A stretch of DNA of 64,000 nt from Siniperca chuatsi (taxonomy: Eukaryota > Chordata > Actinopteri > Centrarchiformes > Sinipercidae): positions 20,549,388 through 20,613,387 of the forward strand of contig NC_058053.1 of the NCBI RefSeq assembly GCF_020085105.1, in the 5' to 3' direction. The position numbers and the translations under genes were made by a program. Below the pieces are notes generated by a model that saw nothing but the letters and a program-made list of their open reading frames with translations, searched no databases and was not told the origin of the DNA. Shown one piece after another: positions 13,898 through 27,517 of the stretch; position 1 is the stretch's first letter, and each line of letters opens with the position of its first letter.

Positions 13898-16800
13898 GGA
13901 TAATCCCTTGATCTCCATCAGAAGGTCCCATCGACATGCCAATGCTGATTTTGGACACAGGAGCCAGGACAGCCCAGGCGCCAAGGCAGCCCTGTTCTAC
14001 TCATGCGGTGCCAACACTGTGGGCCTTAAACAAACAGGGTCAGCTCACAAAGACAAAGGAGTGACATGGATCCACTGGAATCTAAGTCTTCAGATTTGCT
14101 CTATTCATAAATCTGTCAGTCTCCCTGCACACAGGCATATTCACAGCAGCTGGGAGGGGTCATTCTCCAAGCAGAGATATGTAATATATTCGATTTATCT
14201 AAGCAGTAACACTGCTTTGTTTGCTTTTTACAACTTAAAAGTGGCCCTGATGATCACTTCTTGTTAGTACTATATTGAAAAGATGTTGCTGCATTTGAAG
14301 CATCCTACTTACTTTTACTGGCTGTCTTTGAAATTACAATTGGCATTCTTTGATAATTTCTTATCTGATAGCCTCTCATAAATATACATATAAAAAAAAC
14401 AATTACTGAGAAAGAGCTCACTCGATAACGTCGTCTCTGCTCTTACCCTGGACCTCAATTATCATCTTGAGAGTTTCTAAATCTTACATTAGATAAATGG
14501 CAATTGACTTCTTTCTGTTTCCTATAATAGAAGCAGCATCCTGACACTGCAAATGAGATAGAGTTCAGACATTAGTATTCTGTTAATTTGACCCAAGACG
14601 CCTCTATGCAATCAGATCTGAAGCCAAAGCACTTAGCCTATGCTAAGGATTAATGACGGCCATCTAAAACAATTTGGGAGCCAATCAGTTGAACTGAGGA
14701 GGGTAAATCTAATATGATAATTTATCTGCATCAACGTGACTCGCCTGGCAGGGAGGAGTATGCTAATTGTGCGACCCTTACCTAGTGACTGGATGCACAC
14801 AGCTGGGTGTGCTGGCTCTAGCTCTGCTATTAGGGAACTTTGAGGGACTTTGGAGTTTGCTGAAGCGAGTTCTCCTTGGAGGGTGATGGGAAGTGAACCC
14901 CGCCGCTTCACACTGAGCTCAGCCCTGCTCCCCGCAACCCCTCCATTTCAATTTCCATAATGTGCCCGCCTCCAATGACATGACAGCAAGGCGCAAATAA
15001 GTGTCTATATTGGTATCAGATGGAGATGTAGAGGATAGGGGTTTTAATATGGTTGGAAGGTCTCCCCAAGGGACCATTTTTGCCACTACAGAATATCAGT
15101 TACACAGTTACAACAATAGTCTCTTAATTGATTCGTTTAATTAGGCGGAGATGGAGCTAGCGCTACAGCCTGTCATCCTGTATCATAGGGGGTCTCCTCA
15201 GCAGCCTGCATGGCCAGCCTCTTACCCCACACCAGTCAGACTTCCATTAAAGTGTAATTATATGTAAATGAAAACTACATAAAACCCCTTCTCAAGTTGA
15301 CCACTGAAACAATCCAGGTTTTCAGTTACTTTTTTTCTTCTCTATTATTACTGATGAAAAGAGAGCGAAAGAGCATTTTGAAAACGCAGCAGCCAGACGT
15401 TTTTATACTTTACATGGACACATTTGAAATCTTTTGCCCTACTCGTGAAAGACAAGCAATTAATCACTGCTTTTGATGGAGAGGTAACTTTGTAAATCAG
15501 TTGCCAGCTTTGTATTGTAGAGAGTGAGTGCACTTGGGTGAGTTGGGGGTTGGAAGGGAGAGTGGGGATCTGGGGGGCCTGTATGGGGGTATGTAAGAGT
15601 TTCTGTTTAAACTGATGCCTCTCAAGAAAAACAGCCACCCTTCCAAATCCTATGCACCCACTCCCCCTCCCCTCGCCTTGTTGTTTACCACAGGCCCAAC
15701 TTCACAAGCCCTCTTGGTATAAAGTTGGAGCCACAGAGCTAAGAGCAGGGGAGTGATTACAACTTCCTTCAGTGTGAATGGTGCAGATGTCGGCCTGGCC
15801 TCAGTGAAGCAGAACAATGCCCTCAAAGGCGTCTGGACACAATGGGCCTTTCTCCTCTGCCGGAGATGTCTTTCTATAGCAGCTTGCAGCGCAGGGATGC
15901 TAAGCAGGTGGCACACAGAGAGACAGAGACGGCCCCGGCCCTTTCAAGTTCCCTCGGCTGAAAAGCATCAGTGGGTACATGTGTGGAGGAGTCGCTGTGG
16001 ATTGCTTCTGTGGTCAGTCTGGGCATTAGCGTCTGAAGGTGTCATTTAGCTGTGGATTAGCCAGGCTGCCTGTTCATTGGGGATTTTCCCCTATTGATGG
16101 GCCACTGAGAGAAGCTGGGATTGATGCTCTCTGGCGTCTTGCTCTCTGATCTGCCACGGCTTGGTTGAAGATTGAGAGCTCTTTCGCTCTCATATAAGGA
16201 AGCTACAAAGTCCCCCTTCACCTGCTCCTGACTGACTCTCCCTATCGCTCGTCCCTCCCTTTCTTTCCCTATTCCTATATTTCTGTCACTCTTTTTCTGT
16301 ATTTCTGTCTCAAAGAATTATTATTTATGTTATATGTTTTTTTAAATTGTGTAACTAATAAAACCAAATTTCAACTAAAAAACTCAGAATGCAAAAATTG
16401 ATTCTTATGTTTAAAACAATGTTTTAGATGACGTAATATTTTTGCATGTGTATACAGCATCTATGCATGTGTGTACTTATATGTAATATTCAATATGTTA
16501 TTTATACTGAAATTTGTGTGTGGATTAAAATGTATGTACTGTACTTGTTATGAGCTTTTGCTTGATTGTGTTTACCACACCACGTGTTTGTGTACTAAAA
16601 TGGAAGCACCCTGCTCATATGGATTTGCAGATTTAATTATGACAGCACAAGCATCCCGCTGTGTGTTTACCACAAAAAGTCCCTCTCTATGGAGCTGAAT
16701 AATATGCTCTCCACTTCCCCAACTGCGTGGAATTACTGTGGTTTTCCTGGGCCCAGTGGAGAGCAGTGGGGACCAAATGAAGAAGAGTCACCTGGTGTCT

Positions 16801-17799
16801 TCTTCCAAGGTCTCGCAGAGTTAACATGTAATGAATAAATTAATATCTAATGAAGGCAAGGGCCACTATTACACTCACTCTGCACTCAAGCCATCAGGGA
16901 AGATAGAGGTTGAAGACACCAAATACTGCAGTGAATGCTGTGAATTGACAAACAACATCAAAAGACAGAAAGAGCGGTGCTAAATACTTTGTGTGCTCTC
17001 CTACTGTGCTCATTTGAGCAGAGGTTAATGTCATCTGTACTTTTGTTCTTTTGTCTTATTTTTGTTTTCATCTAGTGAGGTTCACGCTGGAACTGTGCTT
17101 TCATCACAGTGTGGGCTGATTAATGATTTTTGACTATCGTAAGAAGTCTTCTTTTCAAAAATAATTGTTTTAAAATAGTGAGCAATGATTTCTATTACTT
17201 TTTTGGTTGTGTTTTGTCTTTCAGACTGCCTGGTACTAATCTGGGTGATCCCAAGGCCTGCTTTTAAATGATGAACATTCACACAAAATTTTCCACTTAA
17301 TGTGTCTTCATTGCTCTTCCCTGCTCTATACAATTACTAACTACTGCTAACCACCTCAACATCCCTCTGTGTGGCGTGTGTACAGTATGGTGTCTGGTGT
17401 ATGATGGTGGCAAAACAATGTGCCTACAGATTTACCTTTCCTTTATCTTTTGTCATTGAAGGATTTAATGCGTCATTGGCACACGTGCAAGCCGAGTCCT
17501 GCTGGGCTGTTGCTAATGTCGAGGCCCCCGTGTGAGAGTACATTATCTCTGAGCCTTCCTATTATTCTGGAACAGTATTGACTTCTAATGTGCCTATCTA
17601 CACGTCCCCGGATATCTAACATCATTATGAAGCGAACTAACAATCCATTATTCTCATCTCTGGTCATTACTGCAAGCAATACTCCATTAGTTTAAGTTCT
17701 CTTGTTTAGTTCTCTTAATTTACATGAATGACAATGTGCTGTCCAACAAGTATTGACACAAAATGTACCTACACAAAGGCTGTGAGTCATGTGATAACA
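13893..17799. other. Non-coding region with candidate regulatory blocks
   Basis: No exons recognised. Blocks at 14,590-14,930 (octamer-like ATGCTAAT at 14760-14767, GATTAATGAC) and 15,120-15,270 (TTAATTGATTCG, TTTAATTAGG) are unique and motif-rich. Function is inferred only from motif density. Confidence 0.6.
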
Positions 17800-18100
17800 G
17801 ATTTTCTCCATTGTTCAGATGCATTGTCCGATGTTGTCTCCTATTGTCAAAAAGTTTTGACACAAACACCAAAACTGTGTTTCAGTTTGCAAAACAGCAA
17901 TGCATGCTCCAAATTGTGATAAGTTCTCAAACTTCCTCATACAATCAACACAATCACATAATGGTGTCTAAAGAAGACAATGCTGCAATAAAATAAACTC
18001 CTCACTCAAGGAAACTAAAAAACATTTTCAACACAATGCATCAAATCATAATTTCTGAAGCTAAAACTAACAACTAATTTTAGGCAGTTCATTTACTGTT
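17800..18100 (+). repeat. Dispersed repeat copy, same family as about 47.4-47.6 kb and 53.6-53.76 kb
   Basis: The block CAAACACCAAAACTGT...CAGTTTGC...GCATGCTCCAAATTGTG...ACATAATGGTGTCTAAA is shared with the reverse complement of about 53,635-53,765. Its downstream part (CTAAAACTAACAAC...CAGTTCATTTACTG) is similar to the reverse complement of about 47,540-47,600. A further short match (CATTGTTCAGATGCATTG) occurs near 52,880. No transposase is present. Superfamily is unassigned; a DNA-transposon MITE is likely. Confidence 0.65.
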
Positions 18101-21100
18101 CCACATCTCACCTAACATTCTCTCTGCCGCAATTTTGGACAAGCACAAGGAAACTGGCCTGTTGTTTCCCTTTATATGTGACTTCATACTGAGTCAAAGG
18201 TCTTTACATTTGTATATTCTCACACAGTGAATGAGCCAAAACAGTAGAGCCAGATTTTTCTTCATTAGGAACAAGACTGAAAAAATTGTCTGCACTTGTG
18301 TTAAATGTTCTTCAAACTATGTTTCCATGTGATAGTTGTGTAAAAAGAATCAGAAATCATTAAAAACAGAATGCATTTGATGTTTTGATCATTGTAGTAG
18401 AAGTGCACATGAACAATGGAGAAAAACTGTATTAGTGTATATGAGTGGAAGTGGCTTCACAGATAAGGCAAGGGAAACTAATCAAATAGACCAATCAGTG
18501 TCTTTGATGAATGTAAACAATGTAGTTGCCAGAGGTGAGACATATTACAGTAACCTCTACCCTGAATCAAATATGATATTTTTAGCTCTAGTGAGCTTTC
18601 AGACTGTACTTTGATCCAGTGCCCGCGCACAGAGAAAATCAGTGCTGATCTGCACGTTGGCCGGCTCCTCAAAGGAAATACCAGAGCCATAGTGCGCAAT
18701 ACAATAAATGTAGAAGTTTAAGAGAGGGGAGAGGGTGAGGGCAATGCCCAGTGTAGTGGATCATTTTTATGCGGGCTGCACTGTGCATGGTGGGAAAAGT
18801 ATTTGTACTGGGAACACAGATGTTTGTATTTCAGTCTTGTAGAATTTCACAATTTTTTTTTTTTAGAGCTCTTGAAATGTGGCTTTTCCTTTGCTTGTTT
18901 TCCCTTTCCTTGCTCAATGTCACTCACAAGTCCTTGGTTGCAGATTGGGATCTTGCTGCAGGCATGGCATCACAGTGTCAGCTAATGATCACAAAGTGAC
19001 AGACTAACCTATTTTCTAAGCCAGAGCATTGTCATTATGATGTCAGCACAATAAAATCAAAACCAGGAGGAAGGGAAAACTAACCAGCATAATTAGATTG
19101 GATAACATCTAAAACAGCATGTGACTGATGAACACAGCCTGATTGTTAAATGTGCCAATGTAAATTATTAAAATAAAAGAATATTAAAATAAAACAAAGA
19201 ATAGTGGTCAACACTGGGAATTGAGAGAAACATAAATAAAAGAAAATGTTGATTGAAATGTAATTATATTGATTTAATTACTGTTTTTAGATGTAAAATT
19301 ATCTAAAATATTCTATTTCTAGATTATGCTATATGTCCTGAATTAACCTCTTACAGACAGTAAATCAGATTATAGTTCACATTGTCAATGATGTATTTCA
19401 GAGCCACAGAAATGGTGCCTGTAATAAGCCTGATAGGGCTGTGATATGACACCATTTGCCATAGACTTATTCCAGAGCAAGCAAGCAAGCCAAAAGGAAC
19501 AATTTGTAAGTGCAATTAGATTCCCTGATGTTGAGTGTTAAAGTGAGCTCTCCTTCTCCACAGGATTCAAGGGAAGCACATGTACTGTACCTCTAACTCA
19601 GATTACACAGATAATACTTGGTTACAATACTATAGGCAGCAGAGGTGAAAACATTTTTCTTCATATATATCCATATTTTTTGTGAAGCATGCAACATCAC
19701 CTCTATTACCTTCCCTGGGAGTATGACATATTTTATTGAAGTGTAATAAAAGAAACACTTTACTTATATTTTAATATATTAGGGCATATTATGTCTGCAG
19801 TAAATCCAACATGTTGCCTCAGAGCCATGAATAATCTATAAATTATTGTTCAAATTCTGGCATGAGATTTTTACTTTATGATTAGTTCTAAAAGTCTGGA
19901 AGTGATACAGTGGGTGCTTGTTTTTTGCCTTTACCTGTTTGTTTTTCTTTGTACAGTGGCAGGTGCATGTTCTCTCACCATAAATCTGTACCGTTTACAA
20001 GCAGAACTGTCAGCACCACACCAAAAACAACAAAATATGTCACTGTTCTCCTTATTCTTGTGCCATGTTTGTGCAATGACATCACTGACCGCTGACTGAT
20101 TAATTGCTCCAATGGTCCATTCTTAGGCAAGAGGGCATTGTAAGGTCACAACCTTGAGGATAGAGGAAATGGTTGCAATAAGCAGGGGGTCATCCGTCTG
20201 CTGATTCTTTTGGAAAACCGCTCCTGTGTCACCTGTGACCAATTTACTGTCCATCTACCAGGCACGGCCTCCCCTGGTCCTCCTTTACCAACATAAGAAC
20301 AGCAAGAGGTCCCGTCCCCTATGCGCCACTAGACAACAGTTTGGCCCAGGAGAACAATAAAACAGTGTCAGTTTCTACAGGAAAATGAGACAAAGTGAAA
20401 GAGGAAACAATTCGTCCACAACAGGACACACGGCTTTGGAGGATAACCTGCCTTCAAAGATGCTGGGGTGGCGTATCAGAATAGTTTAGAGGTGGCGCAC
20501 TTCAAAAGGCTTGGTGCGGCTCCCGTACCGAGCCGTTTTTCCTGCTATTCTTGTGGGTTGGTTTTGGGTTGCTATAAGTAGCCTGCATCCTGTCCCTCTG
20601 TGGTCTCAGGTGGATAGGTTTTGTTTTTGTAGCTGTGGCCAGGCCTTTAATGGCTCTCTGTGCTTCCACTGCTTCTGTTGGCAGGACTGATTGGCTTGTT
20701 AGCGATGTACACATATATCATACTAGAGAGCTGCCAAACTCCTGTGTAACTCACAGTGGTGTAGTAGGGTCAGCGTGGCTCTAATTAGGACAGGTCATCT
20801 TATTATGCTATGTTGTGTTAGCTTTAATGATGGCCAAAGTTATACAGTCTAGCAATGCATCATTTTCAAGACTAAAAATATGCTACTGATCAACAGGCTT
20901 ATATTACCACAAGCCAAGAGGTCAAGAGCCAATAACAACAACATGATATTACTTTATACGATCTACATGTTAGCAGTTAGCAGTGCAGTCATAAACTTCA
21001 TCTTTAGTGACAAAGAGAATGCTTTTCAAGGCTGTTCATCAAATATTGTCAGTCCTGGTGCTACTTCTGCATAACTAGGGACAAACTACAGAGGACTAAA

Positions 21101-21174
21101 CATTATGGCAGTGCACTGCTCACCATGGTGTAGGTCTACCTATGGTCAAGTCCTTCATAGCCTTTTTCTTCATT
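18101..21174. other. Non-coding AT-rich region, no gene seen
   Basis: Nothing recognisable beyond A/T-rich intergenic sequence. A short TAATTAGGAC-type homeodomain motif lies near 20,780. Confidence 0.6.
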
Positions 21175-21250
21175 TGTTTGTCAAGTCAAGTCAATTTTAT
21201 TTATATAGCTCAATATCAAAAATCACAATTTTCCTCAAGGGGCAAATTTG
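21175..21250 (+). repeat. Common teleost dispersed repeat fragment
   Basis: GTCAAGTCAAGTCAATTTT then ATTTATATAGCTCAATATC and CTCAAGGGGC is a sequence signature I recognise as very frequent in teleost genomes. A second copy lies at about 52,618-52,740. No terminal features are visible, so the family is not assigned. Confidence 0.6.
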
Positions 21251-21832
21251 TATTGTAGCCTTGATTTACTATTCAGTTTTAGTCCATATGATCTTAGCAG
21301 TAACAGCAAATGAAAGTGAAAGGCCAATAACATTTTAATAAAGTGGATATCTGAGACTTGTGGTGTGTTAATGTCTCCAAATCCGCTTTGTCCTTGTGTG
21401 AGGAAGCATCTGTTCTACGCTTGTCCTAAGTGTCACTGTATCCGCCTTTATCCTCTAGAACCTTCAGGATAAATACAGGTTTGAAGACGTGCTAGTCTGC
21501 AACTTTAGTGGACCCCACGCCTGTCTGTCTGCTGCTGGCCCCTCCTCATGCTCTCCCCCTTTTAGAGCTTTTGTGTCCTTTTGAAACATCTCGTCCATGT
21601 TGATCAGTGGTGGTTTGCTGGTTACCTCTGCTCCTCCCACAAACTCAGAGGCACACATGGTCCATTGTTTGGAGCACCAAGCCTGATTAGCGTGCACTCA
21701 CCAACAGGGTTGGTAGGCAAGCCACTTAGTGGAGTAAATGACCTCTGTGGTGTAATTACGTACAGTCTGTGGTAACCTGGTGGTCTAAACTCCAGCCAGA
21801 GTGCACCTCTGCTATCTCTGGCCCACCTGCCC

Positions 21833-21872
21833 CTTTGTTAGCCACCCAGGGAAGACTAGGTGGCTAACAAAG
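21833..21872. repeat. Perfect 14-bp inverted repeat with 12-nt loop
   Basis: Left arm CTTTGTTAGCCACC (21833-21846) and right arm GGTGGCTAACAAAG (21859-21872) are exact reverse complements. Nothing coding lies around it. It could form a stable stem in RNA or a cruciform in DNA; its function is unknown. Confidence 0.7.
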
Positions 21873-23289
21873 TCCATAGTTCTCCATGCTTGCATCTCTC
21901 TCTTCCCCTCAACCTCCCTTTCTTAATGGCTTTCAACTTTGTTTGGCTTTCCTCTCCACTGCCCTGAACCGTAGGTCAGCCTCCCCATTAATTACAGCTT
22001 CTGGTGATTACGGGGTGAGAGGGAAAGTGGCGGAGTTTGCCTAGCGTGTGGCGGGTCCAAACAGGGCAGCTTTGACTGTTTATTTAACCATGTTAGTTTC
22101 TCAGGTTAAGTATGTTCATGCCATTGTTTCCTTGTGACCCCTGACCTCTGCTGCCAGAAATTAATCAAGCCATCCACGTCAAGGTATTTTTCATATCAAG
22201 TACCTTTTTTAGCTAGTTTTAGTTTAGGGTTTGTGGTGTGATAATTAAATTTACATGTCATGACATAGTTATTAGCAGTATACGGTACCTAGTTTTTTTA
22301 CTAATTTTTTACCTCATAGGAGCCAAGCAGTGCCCAGCCCAGAAGAGCGGGGGGAGCAGCACACCGACAAACTCACACATGCTAACTGGTGCAATCACAG
22401 TCTCATATCCTGATTGTGCAGTTGGTAGTGTGGACAATGAGGGCAGAGAGAGGGAAATGTGCAAGGCAGCTTTCCATTATAAGATAGTGTGTATTACTGT
22501 AATCCAGAGGGCCTCCTGCTCGCTGTGGCGTGTGCCAGACTCCTGGGTGGGCAATCTCAGAGACAGTGGGGAGGCCCAGCTTATTTCTGGGCACATTTGG
22601 CATGGCCTACATGGCTGTTACAAGAACTAGAAGTGGAACAGAAGTCATAAAAAGACGTTTTGATATTTTAAGGGAAACTTTTTAAGTGCTAGAGGTGAAA
22701 GGTGTGCTTTATCTATTTTTTGCTTTAGATTTTGTGGTAAATGTGGAAAATTGGCAGGTTGTTTCACATGATAATAACAATGTGAAATGATGGTTTCTCT
22801 CTCTTAAACATATGTAACCATCAGAATATGAATGATATATTCTTCAGCAAATTAAGGTATGTGTCCTGCTTTCTTGTCACTGTGTTTATTGCAGCATCAT
22901 GCAGTACTTTGTTCTCAGCTCCTGTGACTTACTTTCTTGTGGTTCAGTTGTCAGAGACCCTCACAGTATGAAAGCCTGTTCTGCCCTGAAGACCACTTGT
23001 TGGTAGCCTGCTGATCCTCTTGGGGTCTGGAATGGCCTCAGGAGAATCTGAAAGCCTGTTCTGCCAGAAAGCTTATCCCTAGCGCTGATGGCACTAGGCT
23101 GGCACTGGAGCACTGCTCTCTGCTGAGACAGAAAGAGATGGTTGGTGTCCCACTGGAAATGTGTCTCATGCATGTTAAGGTGTCTGCAGGAACATTGGCA
23201 CAAAGCTTTTTGAGGGCTTTGCAATGAAAACCCCACAGAACAGAACACAATTACACGCACACAAACAAAAGCCATTTTTTCGATCCTGC

Positions 23290-23930
23290 AAAACTGCCGT
23301 AAAGAAGACCAGTCATTATGTCGGCTTTGCTTTTTTACAATGAACCAAACAATGCCGGCATAATGCTGCCCCTGTGTGTGATTTTAGATAGCATGCCGGC
23401 ATTAGGGAAGCAAAAGAGGCGTGACGTGTAACACAACAGCATCAGTGTTTAGTGTGACATATGACATTCGTGTCGGGCAGCGACATTGCTTCTAAACAAT
23501 AATAATGGCAGGTGAACTGAGTGTTGAGGTGACTTTGCTAGCTGTGCACGTTTATGCCACTCTGCAAATGCAAGCAAAGTTGCTGTGCATTGTAAACAAC
23601 ATAATGTGAACAATGACGGATTCGTGCAAGCAATGTGTTTGTGTGATTGATTTGATGCTAACTGCTGCTAGCTGCTTTTTAAATCCCCTGGTGGTGGGTC
23701 ACACACATAACACGTCATCAAAATGTCACACCCCTGTCCTGTCTTGCCGGGCCCCCCATTTTACCATTTTACACAGACGTCGATTTGGCTCTGTTACTAC
23801 CTCCACTGCCGGCTTAACTGTGGAACAACAATGCACCCCCCTTTCTGTGTTCGTACGTTTTATACAGAACAGTGAGGCGGAATAACGGTGCAACATTCTT
23901 GCCTTGGACAGGCTGTATAAAAGGGGCTAA
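23290..23930. other. CpG-rich anomalous segment with twin ATGCCGGCAT palindromes; possible DNA-transposon relic
   Basis: The palindrome ATGCCGGCAT occurs at 23352-23361 and again at 23393-23402. CpG is far more frequent through about 23,900 than in neighbouring DNA (GACGTG, TCGTGTCGGGCAGCGAC, ACGTCGATT and others). No coding potential was recognised. It could be a young non-autonomous transposon, which keeps CpGs for a time, or a small CpG island. Its borders are not defined. Confidence 0.4.
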
Positions 23931-24139
23931 AGATGTACACATCACATCAAATAATCACATATTTCCACAAAACACTTTTAACTAAGGCTGCATCATCTGT
24001 GGTGATGAGGTACTTTGTTATATTTTGCCAGCTCAAACACATTATATTCACAAAGGGAAATTAATCATTGCATAGCAAATATCCAATGTGTGTAAATCTA
24101 CATAGCCATAGCATATACGTATATATTAAGGTCTATATA

Positions 24140-24180
24140 GAGATTCACACCCTCTACTATACACATAGGGTGGGAATCTC
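24140..24180. repeat. 14-bp inverted repeat (13/14) with 13-nt loop
   Basis: GAGATTCACACCCT (24140-24153) pairs with AGGGTGGGAATCTC (24167-24180) with one mismatch. The right arm resembles GGGTGGGAATCT sequence that I associate with fish hAT-type MITE ends, but this is from memory only. Confidence 0.6.
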
Positions 24181-27100
24181 ACATCACTGAGGCGCCTGAT
24201 TGCCATAGTTACTGAAACAACAATGATGATCATCCCAAGGTCATAACCTTGCCTGACCTGAGTTCAGGGGGAGGTTGTCTGGGGTTTCCTGAGAAAAATA
24301 AGGGGGAAATCTTCACTTCCCAGACCTCCCAGTAACCCTACAAAGTGGGAGATTTACGAGGCCCAATGAGGACTCCCTTGATTGGCTTTATGACAGGACT
24401 TCCACTCTGTTTTCTACTGCTGTCATTTGGGGGTCCTCAACGCTAAACTTAGACTGCTCTGGAGGGTGTAATGCTCAGAGAGTGGTTTGATAGAAGTATA
24501 GGATCACTAGAGTTGAGTTGCTGCGAAGGTTAATTAGTGGGGAAACAGAATGGTTTAGGAATAAGTAAGCAGTGGATGCTGTACATTGTCAGTGTCTGTA
24601 GCACTGTGCACATGTTGCTGCTACATTATGTAGTGGTGCACCATACCCCTTTAAACTTGTAAACTGAAATATACTATGCTTGCATGGATGAACAGCTGAC
24701 TTTTACTCTAAGAGACACATACACACTCACAGGCATGCACTGGCAATAGTGGAGACATATATGGGTCACCTGGTAGGTCCCCCCCACACACACACACACA
24801 ACCCTGCTGTAAGACTGCATTGATTATGTGCTTGTCTGCATGTGCATTTTAGCATCTGCACATACTCTATGTGGGCACATGTTTTGAGATCTGTGTGTGT
24901 GTTGTACTGTACTTACATGCCCATGCCAACATTTGACAGGCTTGACATCATCATGAGGAGGTAAGGGAGCTCTTGTTTTTGCTGTTAGCTTTAGCATTAG
25001 GTTTTCACTTACAGTACGGAGTATCTTCAGCCAGCAGAATCATTATTGGCCCTGGTCAAAGAACTAGTGCCAACAAAGGCAGACTGATGCCTCATGTTTT
25101 GTATCAAAAGTTGTACTGGAGCACACCAAAAATCATCATATACCAGCATGTGTGGAAATAATTAGTTAATAGTATGTATTTTTGAACCGAAAATGTCATA
25201 GAAAGACAAAGAAAGTATACTATCCAACCATTTGTATGCTGCTGTGAACCTTATTAACAGTATCGTCATGCCTAGAATACAAATTAAGAACATGACTGCT
25301 TAAAAGTTGCAACTTGAACTGCAACGTTTTGCTTTGCTTTGCTTCAGTTTGCACTGGTGTTGTCAGCTTATTGTCTGTTGCTTGTGCAAGTAAAAAAGAA
25401 ATTTTGAGGCAAAAAAAATTGGAGCTTGGAAAAAATTGGAGGTCAGAAAGCTTTCTCACCAACCAGCGTCCATCACAAATCAACTAAACAGAAGAACATC
25501 TGACTAGTGCCAAAGGTGGAGGACACACTGCAAAAACTACGAGCAATCTGCCATAGACACTCAATGCCAGGCTAACAGCACCTAACAGACAACTGTCGGC
25601 TTGTCTGCCAGTGTCTCAGTGGACTTGTGACTCCATGTCAGTGGCTAAGGAACTGCCACTACCCCCCCCAGAAAAAAAGGGACAAAAAAGAGGGAGATGA
25701 CCGTGATAAATTCTGGGAGAGCCAGAGTTGTACCAAATGTAATTGAATGTTCTGTGTATTATGATGGCCCATCAGATCTCATCTCATTTGTTTTTCAACA
25801 GTGAAAGAGTGCTGTGCAGGCCACAAGTGACCCACAAGTGCTTTAAATGAATACTGTCTGCTAGTAGCAGTGAGAATACACCCTGGGAGCAACCATGAAA
25901 TATGTGCAAGGACCCATGACCACTGAGATAATAGCCCATGGATTCTCTCTGTCCACTCTCTCCTCCACTCCCACCCAGGTTTGGAGTGGCTCATGTCTGG
26001 GACAGATGGTAAGATGAGGCCCCTGCATCTCCTGGCAGAGCAGGGGGAAGGACAATGCCTCATGGGTGATATAAGGAAGAACAAAATCTGTACTGGTAAA
26101 CTGCTGTTTTCTTATGATTAGACTCCTGTGGATCAGGATAATAATCAGGCACATACCATACGTGTCTGTATATGTTCATGCATTTTGGGTACTGCAGTTG
26201 TGTATATGCACATGTGCATAAATGGGTCTACATTATGTTTATTTGCTGGAATACAATGTAGTGCATCTGCTCACAGTATGGTCTTTCTTATTTATAGTAC
26301 AAGAAATAAAACCTTTGTCTTGACCATGCAGGTTTATAGCCAAGGTACTAAATACTAGCTGAAATAGGCAAGTGTTGGCTATTTCCTAGCAGGGAGTTTT
26401 GTGTAGGAGCTTTTTGTGTTCATGAGTCGAACCACATCCAGGGCAGGAAAGAAGAGAAGATGGGGGCAGCTCTAAATAAAGCCAAAGGAAGAGTGTCATC
26501 TGCTGTGAACTCACAACTAGGGGCCACAGCAAATCAATGGACAGCCAGCACTGTCATCATCATCAACAGCTCCCGATCAGAGCAATTGGAGGGGAACAAA
26601 AAGGAATGAGAAAGACTCTACCAGGAAGCTCCTACCACCTGTGCAGAGCAAGAGAAAGTGGGGGAGAGGGAGAGAAACACAGAGACAAACAGACAGAGAG
26701 AACAAGATTGTGACGGCATGGTTCAAACGCTGGAGATTTATCGTTTCTTAGTTTAGGGCAGGCAATTTTGTCATCATCACCGAGGACATCTATTTTGATA
26801 AACAAAGGTGCAATTGTATGAACATTGGCTGTGAACAGAATGATCTAATGACCCTTTAAAAAAATATAGATTTTTTGGCTTTTGCTAGAGGATCAAATCG
26901 CTGCATACGGTGAGTGCCAATGGTAAATGTTCCTGGCAATATAAAAAGTGTTCCCCAAGAGCAGATTTAGACTATTGAACCCTGTAAGCGGTATCAGTGC
27001 TCTCCTGTCTATGTGAACTACGCCTCTTGGCCAGCAAGCCAAGGGAGCGCTGGATCAGATTCTTACGCAAACACAAGCACATCAACGGCATGTTCTCATG

Positions 27101-27517
27101 GCATTAGCATTCCAAATGTTTTTCAAGACAAATGTGAATGCGACTATTTTTGTCTCATAACCCGCTCTCTCAGATAACTCCCTTTGAATAAATGAATTCT
27201 GACAAGGGGAATCTGCATACAAAAACACAGCGGGTTTAGAGGCAGCGGCTGGTCCACTGGTGAGGGCCTCTGAAGCTCTCTCTGAATCTCTTCATTCACT
27301 GCCTGCTCCTTGTGGACTTATGGTTCTTTAAATGGCCGCCTCTGTTTATCCCTTTTTCACATTGGAGACTAGTGAGGCAGTGAGGCATACAGCCACACAT
27401 TAAATCCTCTGTGCTTCTGGCTGGCACCTGCACATCCTTTTTCCGGCTACATCTCACACAGAAACTTAGAAAATTCTTGAATTTTGAAGATGTTCTGAAA
27501 AGGTTGCAGTACAGATG

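Noticed and set aside
13710..13984. Histidine/threonine repeat reading frames
   Set aside because: They are products of the 13.8-kb (GT)n tract. The same applies to frames at 31.0-31.3, 48.1-48.5 and 33.1-33.4 kb (poly-proline from GGA repeat).
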